Assembly: GCF_009602465.1 (NCBI RefSeq)
Contig: NZ_WBKP01000028.1
Location: forward strand, 1-46,628
Length of the DNA stretch: 46,628 nt
Direction of reading: 5' to 3'
Source: Cumulibacter manganitolerans
GTDB lineage: Bacteria > Actinomycetota > Actinomycetes > Mycobacteriales > Antricoccaceae
Made by a program: the position numbers and the translations under genes. The notes beneath the pieces are model-generated. The model was not told the origin of the DNA and did not search any database. It saw only the letters and a program-made list of their open reading frames with translations. Shown here one piece after another: positions 16,523-25,485 of the stretch. Each line of letters starts with the position of its first letter. Position 1 is the stretch's first letter.

Positions 16523-17750
16523 TCGTCCTCCGATTGGCGGCCGCGGTAAGGAGCGTCTCGATACGCTCAATACCTTGGTTGTAGCTGAATTCGGCGTCAT
16601 ATAGCAGTCGCGCCTGCGTGCTTCGCTCCGCGAGCGCCCCACGGCCGTTCGCGGCAATCTCGCGGAGGTGCTTCTCTAGTCCAACGTCGTCGCCCGGAGC
16701 GACAACCCATCCGCCGCCGCGCCTAACGACGTCCGCAACGTCCCCCACCAGTGCCCCAATAATCGGACGCCCCGTTGCGAGCACTGCCTGAACTTTGCTT
16801 GGCATGGTGACGCGCGCGAGCGGGTGGTCGTTCAGCCCGACGTAGTGCACGTCGGCATCGGCGTTCAGCGCGCGCATGTCTTCGGCGTCTAGGCGGCCCA
16901 GAAAATGGACGTTCGTCGCGCCGGCCCGTTCGGCCCGCTCACGCAGCTGTGACTCGTGCGTGCCAGAACCTGCGATCAGAAATGTCACGTCGACATCGGT
17001 GATGCGAGGAGCCGCCGTGATGAGGGTGTCTAGATCCTGCGCTCCACCAAGCGTGCCTGCGTAGACAATCGCCAGAGTGTTATCCCGCAGATCCCAACGC
17101 CGTTCTTTAGGTGGCTCGAGTGGGACGTGTACCGACTCGTCGGCCCACATCGGCGCATACGCGAGCTTCGCGCGATTGACTCCCCGCGATTCGAGCAAGT
17201 CACCGACGCCCGGTGAGATGTAGGCAACCACATCCGCGGCATCATAGATACGGCTGCACCACGACCCCAATACTCGCCCGATCGGCTTGCCTAGTCGACC
17301 GCCGAGGCCGCTGGCAGTAACGGTGTCCGGCCAGAGGTCGAGTGCGTGCACGACGACGGGAATCCGGCGGTGCCGCTGAAGACGGAACATCGGCAGGCTG
17401 ACGGTCACCGGCGAGTAGTTCACCCATAACACGTCGACGTCTTCAAGAACATCCAGGCCCGAGGCGACGGCAGAGGCGGCAAAACTGGCGTAATTGGCAA
17501 TGCGTCTCAAAGCAGAAGCATCGTGACTTGGATAAAGTGCGACGCGACGCACGTGGATGGCGTCTGATATCTCATCCAGGCGCCGACGCTGCTTGTATCC
17601 CCGCGCGATCCGGCCGTGCGGGTAGTTGGGAAAGCCGGTGAGTACGCGTACGTCGTGGCCGCGCGCAGCCAGGCCCTCCGCGAGACCGGTCGGCAGGGCG
17701 GCCGGACCGGACTCAGGAGCGTACCACTGAGTGAGGAGGCCGATCTTCAT
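16515..17750 (-). CDS. GT4 glycosyltransferase, WbuB/WcaI-like
   Basis: A 411-residue GT-B enzyme. The opening MKIGLLTQWYAPESGPAA, the FPNYPHGRI and YKQRR segments, and the donor domain (IVYAGTLGGAQDLDTLI, then MPSKVQAVLATGRPIIGA) resemble the WbuB/WcaI group. WbuB homologues transfer L-FucNAc in several O-antigen loci and commonly sit next to the capE-F-G (fnlABC) genes, as here, so L-FucNAc transfer is a reasonable inference. The start at 17750 has AAGGA upstream; an upstream extension of 20 codons looks non-coding. Confidence 0.83.
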   Translation of the reverse strand: MKIGLLTQWYAPESGPAALPTGLAEGLAARGHDVRVLTGFPNYPHGRIARGYKQRRRLDEISDAIHVRRVALYPSHDASALRRIANYASFAASAVASGLDVLEDVDVLWVNYSPVTVSLPMFRLQRHRRIPVVVHALDLWPDTVTASGLGGRLGKPIGRVLGSWCSRIYDAADVVAYISPGVGDLLESRGVNRAKLAYAPMWADESVHVPLEPPKERRWDLRDNTLAIVYAGTLGGAQDLDTLITAAPRITDVDVTFLIAGSGTHESQLRERAERAGATNVHFLGRLDAEDMRALNADADVHYVGLNDHPLARVTMPSKVQAVLATGRPIIGALVGDVADVVRRGGGWVVAPGDDVGLEKHLREIAANGRGALAERSTQARLLYDAEFSYNQGIERIETLLTAAANRRTSD

Positions 17751-17806
17751 CCACAATCCTTCACGAAAGGTCGACCGCAGGCATGCTTTCCAGTTCGCAC
17801 CGAACC

Positions 17807-18397
17807 TCAACCACCCAGCGTTCGCCGGACGGTTTCAGCAAGTACCTTAAGGTCACCGATAGTCGACCGCTTCTGCACATACTGCCGGTACAGGGCAACC
17901 TTTTCGGGCAGAATTCGCTCTATGTAGAAGCGTTCTGGATCTTCCTGGGTCGCCAGAATCTCGGCCTCGCGGCGGAACGCAACGGACGCCGGGTCGGTAA
18001 TGCCCGGCCGAACGGACAGAATCACTTCGCGATCCTCGGGCGGCCAATGTGCGACGTACTTCGCGACCTCTGGACGCGGGCCTACTAGGCTCATCTCGCC
18101 CCGAAGGACGTTGACCAACTGAGGCAGTTCGTCAAGTTTCGTCGAGCGGATCAGTCGGCCAACGCGCGTGATCCTCGAGTCCCGTGCGGATGTCACTTCA
18201 GGACCGTTCGTGTCCACACGCATGGATCGAAACTTGAGGATTTGAAAGGTCTTGCCATTCTTGCCCACTCGAAGCTGCCGGAACAGCGCTCCACCTGGCG
18301 ATTCGAGTTGAACCGCCACGGCGACAGCTGCCAGCAGCGGGCTCAATACGACCAGTGCGCCGGCCGCAACGATGACGTCGACTACTCGCTTGGACAT
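17807..18397 (-). CDS. Phosphoglycosyl transferase (PglC-like bacterial sugar transferase)
   Basis: A 196-residue monotopic phosphoglycosyl transferase, the small PglC-type form without the extra helices of WbaP. It has the N-terminal re-entrant hydrophobic segment (VDVIVAAGALVVLSPLLAAVAV), then GKTFQILKFRSMR, and the catalytic Asp-Glu in STKLDELPQLVNVLRGEMSLVGPRPE. It would start repeat-unit assembly by moving a sugar-1-phosphate to undecaprenyl phosphate. It is the only initiating transferase in the locus. It overlaps the aminotransferase gene by 16 bases; that neighbour and the PglF-like dehydratase suggest a bacillosamine-type first sugar. Confidence 0.9.
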   Translation of the reverse strand: MSKRVVDVIVAAGALVVLSPLLAAVAVAVQLESPGGALFRQLRVGKNGKTFQILKFRSMRVDTNGPEVTSARDSRITRVGRLIRSTKLDELPQLVNVLRGEMSLVGPRPEVAKYVAHWPPEDREVILSVRPGITDPASVAFRREAEILATQEDPERFYIERILPEKVALYRQYVQKRSTIGDLKVLAETVRRTLGG

Positions 18398-19542
18398 AGC
18401 CCACCGTGCACCTCTTGAACCGCCTGAATAACACGCTCGACTTGCCCGTCGGTCATTGCCGAAAAGATAGGCAGACTCACCACTCTTCCGAACTCGCGCG
18501 ACGCCACCAGAAAGTCGTCGGGTGTATATCCGCCTCTCTCCCGCCAGTACGGCTGTAGGTGTAGCGGGATGAAGTGAACGCTCGTGCCGACGCCTCGCGC
18601 GGAAAGACCACTGATGAAACAGTCACGAGTTGCCTCGTCCGCACACCTCACGACGTATAGGTGCCAGGCGTGCTTGCCGTCGGCTTGCTCAGTCGGAAGT
18701 TCTAGGCCTAGCCCCGTGAATGCCTCCGTGTACCGGGCACTGATCGACTCACGCCTCAAACGCATCGATTCCGCTCGGCGCAGCTGCACAAGGCCCATTG
18801 CCGAGGCCGGATCGGTCAAATTGTATTTGTAGCCCGGCGCCACTACCTCGTAGCGCCAGGGTGAGCCCGTGGAGCGGTAACGGTCGAAGGCATCACGACT
18901 AATGCCGTGGAGGCGCATAGTCCGCGCACGCCGAGCGACTTCGGGCCTGCGGGTCACCAGCATCCCGCCCTCACCGGTCGTCATGGTCTTCGTCGCGTAA
19001 AAACTGAAGACCGTTGCGGCCGAGTCCCCGCCGCCGACTCGATCCGTCGCCGATGATGCAGGGAATGCGTGGGCCGCATCCTCGACGACCTCCAACCCAT
19101 TAGTGGCGGCGAAGTCTGCCAGCTTGCGATAATCGACCGGCCGACCAGCGAAATGCACCGGCATGATCGCCTTAGTCCGATCGCTGACACGCTGCGCCGC
19201 CTGGTCGAGATCGACGTTGAGTGATTCGTGTTCTACGTCGATGAGCACCGGTTCAGCGCCCAGATATCGAACCACTTCCGCCGTCGCCGTGAAGGTCCAC
19301 GTCGGCACGAGTACCTCGTCACCAGGTCCGACACCGATCGCTTCGAGCGCAAGATGCAGGCCCGCAGTGGCCGAACTGACAGCGACCGCTTCAAGTCCAT
19401 TGCCCAGAGCCTCGGCGAACTTCTCCTCGAATTGTCGTGTCAGCGGACCGGTACTGACCCACCCGGATCGAATGGCGTTCGTCACCGCTTCGATCTCCGC
19501 GTCACCTACGTCCGGCAACGCGAAAGGAAGTGGTTGTTCCAT
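18382..19542 (-). CDS. DegT/DnrJ/EryC1 UDP-4-keto-sugar aminotransferase
   Basis: A 386-residue PLP aminotransferase. It has SSATAGLHLALEA, the PTWTFTATAEVVRYLGAEP segment, VVEDAAHAFPA, and the PLP-lysine motif SFYATKTMTTGEGG, closer to the PglE/ArnB/PseC group than the WbpE-like enzyme at 5608 appears to be. The likely role is amination of a UDP-4-keto-6-deoxy-sugar produced by the dehydratase two genes upstream. Its ATG overlaps the TGA of the CapE gene by one base. A PseC-type (C4 of L-altro sugar) role is possible because an inverting dehydratase is also encoded. Confidence 0.85.
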   Translation of the reverse strand: MEQPLPFALPDVGDAEIEAVTNAIRSGWVSTGPLTRQFEEKFAEALGNGLEAVAVSSATAGLHLALEAIGVGPGDEVLVPTWTFTATAEVVRYLGAEPVLIDVEHESLNVDLDQAAQRVSDRTKAIMPVHFAGRPVDYRKLADFAATNGLEVVEDAAHAFPASSATDRVGGGDSAATVFSFYATKTMTTGEGGMLVTRRPEVARRARTMRLHGISRDAFDRYRSTGSPWRYEVVAPGYKYNLTDPASAMGLVQLRRAESMRLRRESISARYTEAFTGLGLELPTEQADGKHAWHLYVVRCADEATRDCFISGLSARGVGTSVHFIPLHLQPYWRERGGYTPDDFLVASREFGRVVSLPIFSAMTDGQVERVIQAVQEVHGGLCPSE

Positions 19543-20573
19543 CAGGCGCCCCGTCCGATTAAGCGCTGAAACGCGGGCAAACTGGTCAGAAGCGTCTTCA
19601 CGCCCTCTACGTCGAGCCTCGTGGTGTTATGCGAGTGGTAGTCCTCAACGTGGCTTGTCACGAGCTCACCCTCGTTGTAGAACTGTGCGTAATTCAGATC
19701 GCGAGCATCGAGCGGGACGCGATAGAAGTTCCCTTGGTCGTCAGCTCTCACGAGTTCCTCCCTTGTCGCGAGCGTCTCGTACAGCTTCTCGCCGTGGCGT
19801 GTACCGATCACACGCAGCCGAGGTTCCACGCCCATCAGCTCAGAAACGGCGATCGCTAGATCTTGTACGGTGCTAGCGGGAGCCTTTCGCACGAAAAGGT
19901 CGCCCGGCGAAGCGTTAACGAACGCGTGCTCCACTAGATGCACCGCCTCGTCGAGCGACATCAGGAAGCGGGTCATACCGGGATCTGTGATCGTGAGGGG
20001 CTGCCCTTGTCGGACCTGTTCGACGAATAACGGAATTACCGACCCACGCGACGCCATGACGTTGCCATACCGCACTGTCGACACAATCGTGTTGGAGTTT
20101 GGATTGTTGCGCGCGAATGCTTGCGCTGTCTTTTCCATCATTGCCTTGGACATGCCCATGGCGTTGATCGGATAGACTGCCTTATCGGTCCCGAGACACA
20201 CCACAGCCTTGACGCCGTTTGTGTGCGCGGCCTCAATAACGTTTGCGCTGCCGATTACGTTAGTCCGGACGGCCTCCATGGGAAAGAATTCACAGCTTGG
20301 AACCTGCTTGAGCGCCGCAGCGTGAAAAACGAGGTCGGCGTCCACGAAGGCACGATTGACGCTCTCCTGGTCTCGTACGTCCCCGATATAGAACCGAACC
20401 CTTTCGCTGGCCAGACTCGATCGCATCTCGTGCTGCTTTAATTCGTCGCGGCTGAATACCCGGATCTCCGTGTCTGGACTGCTACGGAGAATCCGCCTGA
20501 CCACCGTGGAACCGAACGACCCTGTCCCTCCCGTGACCACGATGACGTTGGCGTTCTCCAAACCATTGGACAC
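19542..20573 (-). CDS. CapE/WbjB UDP-GlcNAc 4,6-dehydratase (5-inverting)
   Basis: A 343-residue SDR protein. It starts with VIVVTGGTGSFG and carries RDELKQHEMR, YIGDVRD, HAAALKQVPSCEFFPMEAVRTN, the STD-to-GTDKAVYPINAMG stretch with the active-site region, VRYGNVMASRGSVIPLF and VIGTRHGEKLYE, which closely follow CapE/FnlA/WbjB. It makes the 4-keto L-arabino intermediate of UDP-L-FucNAc synthesis. The start codon is GTG, with GGAG eight bases upstream. It is separated from its CapF/CapG partners by four genes within the same operon, an unusual order. Confidence 0.9.
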   Translation of the reverse strand: MSNGLENANVIVVTGGTGSFGSTVVRRILRSSPDTEIRVFSRDELKQHEMRSSLASERVRFYIGDVRDQESVNRAFVDADLVFHAAALKQVPSCEFFPMEAVRTNVIGSANVIEAAHTNGVKAVVCLGTDKAVYPINAMGMSKAMMEKTAQAFARNNPNSNTIVSTVRYGNVMASRGSVIPLFVEQVRQGQPLTITDPGMTRFLMSLDEAVHLVEHAFVNASPGDLFVRKAPASTVQDLAIAVSELMGVEPRLRVIGTRHGEKLYETLATREELVRADDQGNFYRVPLDARDLNYAQFYNEGELVTSHVEDYHSHNTTRLDVEGVKTLLTSLPAFQRLIGRGA

Positions 20574-20656
20574 TTCGTCTGCTCCGTCTTATTACGGCCG
20601 GCCGATCGCGCCGACGATGACTCGAATCTTGCTTCGCGGTGTCTGCGGAAGGTGGA

Positions 20657-22501
20657 CTAGGCCTTCGCTGGGGAAACGTCCTGTGCCTGGTCGTTGAGAC
20701 TCATCGACGCGCACACGTCGCGGAGCATCCCTCGCGCGTCCGCGGACGACCGTGCGGCAATCCACTCCGCGATCTTGGGGTTCACTGGCGGGACGTCGAC
20801 GTGCGAGATAAGGGGATGCTTGTCGCGACGCTCGGCCTCCTCGCTCGCGACCAGATCCTCGTGCATCTTTTCGCCGGGGCGCAGACCCGTGTACGTTATC
20901 TGGATCGACTTGCCCGATTGCGCGATAAGCTGCCTGGCGACGTAGTCGATCTTGATCGGTTCTCCCATGTCGAGGACCAACGCTTCGGCGTCCGCACCCA
21001 CCGCCGCCGCTTGGATGACCAACTGCACCGCCTCGGGAATCGTCATGAAGTACCGGGTGATATTCGGGTGCGTGACGGTGACCGGACCGCCCGTGGCGAT
21101 TTGTCGTGCGAACGACTCCAGTACCGACCCGCGGCTGCCAAGCACGTTGCCGAAGCGCACGCTTAGATAAGTTCCGGAGGTGCGGCCGGCGATGTACGAG
21201 GTGAGTCCCTCTGCAACGCGCTTCGTGTAGCCGAGGACGCTTTCGGGATCAGCAGCCTTATCCGTAGAAATGTTAACGAACTTGCTGACACCTTGCCGCT
21301 CCGCGGCAAGCAGGACATTCAAAGTACCGAGCACATTGGTCTTGATGCCCTCGACCGGGTACTGCTCGAGCATTGGCAGATGCTTGAGGGCCGCCGCGTG
21401 GAAGACAACTTCCGGTTTCCGGGTAGCGAAGATCGCGTTGAGCGCCTCCGAGTCGCGGATGTCGCACAGGAGCATGTCGTCGGTGTCCAGAAGCCCGTGA
21501 CCGTAGATGCTCAGCTGAACCGCATGCAGCGCCGACTCATCACGATCGAGCATGTAGAGCCGCTCCGGGCTGAACTTGCTGATCTGCCGGCAGAGCTCCG
21601 ACCCAATCGAGCCACCCGCGCCGGTAACTAGTACTCGCTTGCCAGTTAGGTAATCGGCGATGGAACCGAGGTCGGTCTCGATCTGCTTACGGCCGAGAAT
21701 GTCGCTGAGATCGATATCGCGCAGATCGCGGATCCCGGCCCGCCCGTGGAACAGCTCAGTGACCGACGGCAGTACCTTGACGTCGAGGCCCACGGGGTGG
21801 GCGATGGCGGAGATGCGCTGGAACAGCTCGCGTCCGGCCGATGGGATGGCCACGACGACCGAGTCGGCGTCGTACGTCTCCGCCACGGCGACGAGGTCGT
21901 CAATTCTTCCGCGTACCGGGACTCCGCCAATCTTCAAGTGGCGCTTAGCGCGATCGTCGTCGACCATCGCGACCGGCAGCCACGGGCTGGTCCGGGTCCC
22001 CAGCATCGACCCGATCACCTGGCGACCAGCATCACCGGCTCCTACGACGACGACCCGATGGTCCCGATCGGCGGCTGCACGGCGATCCTCGGTCGTCACC
22101 AGGCTGCGGAACGCCGCACGACCCAGCAGCATGAACAGCAGCGCCACGAAGGCAGCGATCAGCGGCACTGTTCTTGGGACAACCTGGAAAAAAAGATTCA
22201 GGATGGATACGGTCGCGCCGGCGGTGAGCGCCACAATCCCGAGCAAGATCGTTTCATCAACCGTGGCGACCTTCGCACGGCCCTGATGAACCCGCGTTAT
22301 CCGGCCCAGCGCGAGGAATACTACGATAAGCGTGGCAGCGAGAAGGACCACGCCGTCCCAGGACACGGCTTGAGGATCGAACTCTAATCGCCCAACGGCA
22401 GCGATGGCGGAGGCGACGCACCACAACACGACGTCGAAGAGAACGAGCGTAATCATCCGATGGCTACGTAGAAGCGAGCTCACGGGTGCTGCTGACCGCA
22501 C
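20657..22501 (-). CDS. Membrane-bound nucleotide-sugar 4,6-dehydratase (PglF/WbpM/CapD type)
   Basis: A 614-residue protein. The N-terminus has four hydrophobic segments (residues about 15-120), followed by a CoA-binding-like Rossmann region (VVVVGAGDAGRQVI, about 150-260). A C-terminal SDR dehydratase domain (about 285-570) carries LVTGAGGSIGSELCRQI, HAAALKHLPMLEQYPVEG, NISTDKAADPESVLGYTKR and TGLRPGEKMHEDL. The family converts UDP-GlcNAc to UDP-4-keto-6-deoxy-GlcNAc. The start is GTG at 22501 behind a GGGAGGGGG stretch. It is the first gene of the leftward operon and supplies the intermediate for the aminotransferase at 18382. Confidence 0.9.
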   Translation of the reverse strand: MRSAAPVSSLLRSHRMITLVLFDVVLWCVASAIAAVGRLEFDPQAVSWDGVVLLAATLIVVFLALGRITRVHQGRAKVATVDETILLGIVALTAGATVSILNLFFQVVPRTVPLIAAFVALLFMLLGRAAFRSLVTTEDRRAAADRDHRVVVVGAGDAGRQVIGSMLGTRTSPWLPVAMVDDDRAKRHLKIGGVPVRGRIDDLVAVAETYDADSVVVAIPSAGRELFQRISAIAHPVGLDVKVLPSVTELFHGRAGIRDLRDIDLSDILGRKQIETDLGSIADYLTGKRVLVTGAGGSIGSELCRQISKFSPERLYMLDRDESALHAVQLSIYGHGLLDTDDMLLCDIRDSEALNAIFATRKPEVVFHAAALKHLPMLEQYPVEGIKTNVLGTLNVLLAAERQGVSKFVNISTDKAADPESVLGYTKRVAEGLTSYIAGRTSGTYLSVRFGNVLGSRGSVLESFARQIATGGPVTVTHPNITRYFMTIPEAVQLVIQAAAVGADAEALVLDMGEPIKIDYVARQLIAQSGKSIQITYTGLRPGEKMHEDLVASEEAERRDKHPLISHVDVPPVNPKIAEWIAARSSADARGMLRDVCASMSLNDQAQDVSPAKA

Positions 22502-22687
22502 ACAACCGTCCCCCTCCCGGTGCTTGCGCTATTTCACAAACACACCAGACGTTACAGAAGACGAACGGATCGGACCATCCTATGGCCGATGTTTGAACGC
22601 GGAACTACGTCACAATTTGGTTGATCACCACGTGTCGCGTTAGGCAGCCTGACCTGGAATACTGCCTGAAGACCAGGAGCCGTTAAC
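22502..22687. promoter_or_regulatory. Divergent promoter region of the two polysaccharide operons
   Basis: This 186-base space separates the leftward ten-gene operon from the rightward BY-kinase gene and is clearly more AT-rich than its surroundings. It must hold promoters for both directions. A weak rightward pair could be TTGGTT and TAGGCA with 18 bases between, with the palindrome CACGTG inside the spacer. I see no convincing -10 box, so only the location is well supported. Confidence 0.5.
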
Positions 22688-24493
22688 GTGGATGCGACGT
22701 GGTGGCCGGTGAGTGAAGAAGGCGGTTCTGTGGAACTTCGCGATTACCTGCGGATCATCCGACAGCAGTGGCTGCTGATCGCGTCGTGCGTGTTAGTCGC
22801 GATCGCCGCTGCTTCTGTCTTCACGCTCCGCGCTACCCCGCAGTACCAGTCAACCGCCGCGCTATTCATCTCGACACCGCAGAGCGATGGGTCCGCGGCA
22901 TACCAGGGCAGCCTGTTCTCGCAACAGCGCGTCGCCTCCTATGCCGACCTGATCAAGGGCAAGCAGATCGCGCAGCGCGTCGTCGACAAACTCGGCTTAG
23001 ATGAGTCCGCGGGAGCACTCGCCAGCAGAGTCAGCGCGAGCGTCGTCAAGGACACGGTCATTCTGAATGTCACGGTTCAGGATTCCCAACCGCAACGGGC
23101 GCAGAAACTTGCCGAGGCAATCGCCCAGGAGTTCACCGTCTTCGTCAGCGAGCTCGAGACGACCCCTGGTTCCGAGAATGCGCCGATCAAGGCGACAATC
23201 GTCGATCCGGCGACGGTCCCGGTGTCTGCCGTCAGTCCTCGACCGCTGAGCAGTCTGGCCCTCGCGATCGGTCTAGGGCTCATCGTCGGCGTTGGTCTTG
23301 CGGTGCTGCGCGAGATGCTGGACAACACGGTCAAGAACACCGACACGTTGCGCGAGGTCTCGGGCGCGGCGAACCTCGGCAGCATCTTCTACGACGGGAA
23401 GGCCGCCGCGCGGCCGCTGGTCACCCAGCTCGACTCGCACGCGCCGCGCGCCGAGGCGTTCCGCGTGCTGCGCACCAACCTGCAGTTCATCGACGTCGAC
23501 AGCGACAGCAAGGTCTTCATCATGACGTCGCCGTTGCCTGGCGACGGCAAGTCGACCACGGCCGTGAACCTGGCGATCACCCTCGCCCAGGCCGGCCAGC
23601 GCACTCTGCTCATCGAGGGCGACTTGCGTCGCCCGAAGACCTCGGAGTACCTCGGTCTGGAGAGCAAGGTCGGCCTGACCACCGTGCTCATCGGAAAGAT
23701 CGACCTGGACGACGTCATCCAGCCGTGGGGGGACGACGGTCTGCACGTGATCTCCTCCGGTGCGATTCCGCCGAACCCGGCCGAGCTCCTGCAGTCGCGA
23801 CAGATGGAGACCGTCCTCGACCGGCTGCGCCGCCACTACGACGTCATCCTCATCGATGCTCCCCCGCTGCTGCCGGTGGCGGACGCCGCCGTCCTCGCCC
23901 GGCAGGCCGACGGCGCGATCCTCGTCGTCCGGCACGGCAAGACCACCAAGGACCAGGTGGTCGCCGCGGCCGACCGGCTGCACTCGGTCGACGCGGAGCT
24001 GCTCGGCACGGTCTTCAACCGCACGCCGAGCAAGGGCAACACCGGCTACGGGTACGGCTACGGCTACGGCTATGCGCCGTCGGACGACGCCGACATCCTC
24101 GCGGACGCATCGTTCACGCGCTCGAAGCGTCGCGCCGCACCCGCCGACAGCGGTCAGCTTCCGGCGGCCAAGCCGGCACCGGAAATGGTGGCTCCCGCCC
24201 ACGACGCGGTCGTCGGCGACCACCACATCCCGTCACGGTCCGAGCTGGGCCTCGACGGCGATGCGGCGCCGTCCGCGCCGCGCGCCCCGCGCCGGACCGG
24301 ACAGTTCGAGCAGGTGCCGACCCATCTGCAGGAGTCGCGTGACCGCACGCGCCGTCCGCAGCCGCCTACCGAAGCGGCGTCCAACGCGCCGGCGGGTCCG
24401 GTCGATCGTGACCTGCAGGCGGCCGGCCCCCGCGGCGCGCGCACCGGACGCCGCTCGGTCGGCGACTTCCTCTCGCAGGATCCGGGCGAGTAG
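22688..24493 (+). CDS. Wzz/BY-kinase fusion (polysaccharide co-polymerase and tyrosine autokinase)
   Basis: A 601-residue protein controlling polymer length and export at the membrane. Residues about 15-210 are the Wzz domain between two membrane segments (QQWLLIASCVLVAIAAASVF and LALAIGLGLIVGVGLAVL). Residues about 250-450 are the kinase: Walker A PLPGDGKSTT, Walker A' LLIEGDLRRP, Walker B VILIDAPPLLPVAD. A YGYGYGYGY cluster near residue 455 is the likely autophosphorylation site, followed by a long Pro/Ala/Arg-rich tail of about 135 residues. GTG 22688 has AGGAG upstream; GTG 22730, giving a start at VELRDYLR, is equally plausible. Confidence 0.9.
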   Translation: MDATWWPVSEEGGSVELRDYLRIIRQQWLLIASCVLVAIAAASVFTLRATPQYQSTAALFISTPQSDGSAAYQGSLFSQQRVASYADLIKGKQIAQRVVDKLGLDESAGALASRVSASVVKDTVILNVTVQDSQPQRAQKLAEAIAQEFTVFVSELETTPGSENAPIKATIVDPATVPVSAVSPRPLSSLALAIGLGLIVGVGLAVLREMLDNTVKNTDTLREVSGAANLGSIFYDGKAAARPLVTQLDSHAPRAEAFRVLRTNLQFIDVDSDSKVFIMTSPLPGDGKSTTAVNLAITLAQAGQRTLLIEGDLRRPKTSEYLGLESKVGLTTVLIGKIDLDDVIQPWGDDGLHVISSGAIPPNPAELLQSRQMETVLDRLRRHYDVILIDAPPLLPVADAAVLARQADGAILVVRHGKTTKDQVVAAADRLHSVDAELLGTVFNRTPSKGNTGYGYGYGYGYAPSDDADILADASFTRSKRRAAPADSGQLPAAKPAPEMVAPAHDAVVGDHHIPSRSELGLDGDAAPSAPRAPRRTGQFEQVPTHLQESRDRTRRPQPPTEAASNAPAGPVDRDLQAAGPRGARTGRRSVGDFLSQDPGE

Positions 24494-24864
24494 TTCCGCT
24501 CCCGCCGGGGACATTTCCTGCTCCCGGCGTCTCGACGTCGCCTCCGCCTAGCGGCTCCGGCTCGCTCGACGACCAATGGGGTGGCTCGGTCGGCGACCAT
24601 TGAGTGGCGCCGCCGGTGGTTACACGGTCGTCGAGCGAGCGAGGAACGAGCGACGTCGAGACGACGTGAGTCCAGAGGATTCCGCTCCCGCCGGGGACAT
24701 TTCCGGCTCCCGGCGTCTCGACGTCGCCTCCGCCTAGCGGCTCCGGCTCGCTCGACGACCAATGGGGTGGCTCGGTCGGCGCCCATTGAGCGGCGCGGCC
24801 GGCAACCGTGGGGTGGCTCGACGACCACTGGGGTGACTCGCCGGGCGCCGGTGACCGTGGGCCG
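24494..24864. repeat. Repeat cluster: 117 bp direct repeat plus inverted copies
   Basis: Copies at 24494-24610 and 24680-24796 differ at three positions by my count and contain GTCTCGACGTCG...GGCTCGCTCGACGACC. Between them, 24630-24664 carries the same core in inverse orientation (CGTCGAGCGAGC...GACGTCGAGACG). A further partial copy with CTCGACGACCACTGG lies at 24812-24840. The cluster fills the space between the convergent BY-kinase and phosphatase genes, and no gene is supported here. Confidence 0.85.
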
Positions 24865-25485
24865 TCAGGGGTGGGTGCAGGTGGCGAGGGCTACGGCGAT
24901 CTGTCGGACGCAGGCGTGGATCTCGCCCATCGCCCGGTCGTGCTGAGCCGTGGTCCCGCCGTACGGGTCGGCGACATCGAGGTCGGTGAGCCTCCGGCCG
25001 CCGCGGTGCCGGTAGGCGCTGGCGACCAGATCGGTCGCCGACAGCTGACCTTGCGCATCCACGGCGTCCGCCGTGCCGGGCAACGAGGCCAGATGGGCGA
25101 ACTCCTTCATCGTGAAGGTGCGACGCAGCGCCCGCGGATAGGTCTCGACGACCTCGCTCCGGTGCTCCCGCGTCGCGGTCAGGATCAGCGATGCCGAGTC
25201 GACGATCTGCTGGGTCAGCGGACGCGACTTGAACCCCCGCGCCGTGCCGCCCCGACGCTCCAGCGCCTCGGCCGCTGCGGGGTCCATCGGCTGCGCAATC
25301 CAACCGCGGACGCCGGCCGAGGAGATCTTCAGGTACAGATCCTCCGACAGATCACGCCTCGACAGCTCGAGGGCGAGCAGCCGCTCCGCACCCGGCGAAC
25401 GACAGATGTTCGCCGTACACACCATCAGGATCTGGAAGGGGTCGTCCCCGCTTTGGATCGGCTCGACGACCGGTCCTAGCTCCAC
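24865..25485 (-). CDS. Low-molecular-weight protein tyrosine phosphatase
   Basis: A 206-residue protein with the LMW-PTP active-site loop as VCTANICRSPGAERLL (Cys, Arg and Ser of CX5RS present; the usual Gly after CT is Ala) and the late DPYG general-acid motif. It would dephosphorylate tyrosine residues, and the adjacent BY-kinase tail is the obvious candidate target, as in Wzb/Wzc pairs. The start is uncertain: GTG 25485 overlaps the preceding gene by ten bases and leaves about 20 residues ahead of the family start, while ATG 25425 would begin MVCTANIC and look slightly short. Confidence 0.82.
   Translation of the reverse strand: MELGPVVEPIQSGDDPFQILMVCTANICRSPGAERLLALELSRRDLSEDLYLKISSAGVRGWIAQPMDPAAAEALERRGGTARGFKSRPLTQQIVDSASLILTATREHRSEVVETYPRALRRTFTMKEFAHLASLPGTADAVDAQGQLSATDLVASAYRHRGGRRLTDLDVADPYGGTTAQHDRAMGEIHACVRQIAVALATCTHP

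Noticed and set aside
23273-24226. Long minus-strand open frame opposite the BY-kinase gene
   Set aside because: It is rich in Arg/Val/Gly/Asp with no family motifs and mirrors the kinase codons; antisense frames stay open by chance in high-GC DNA.
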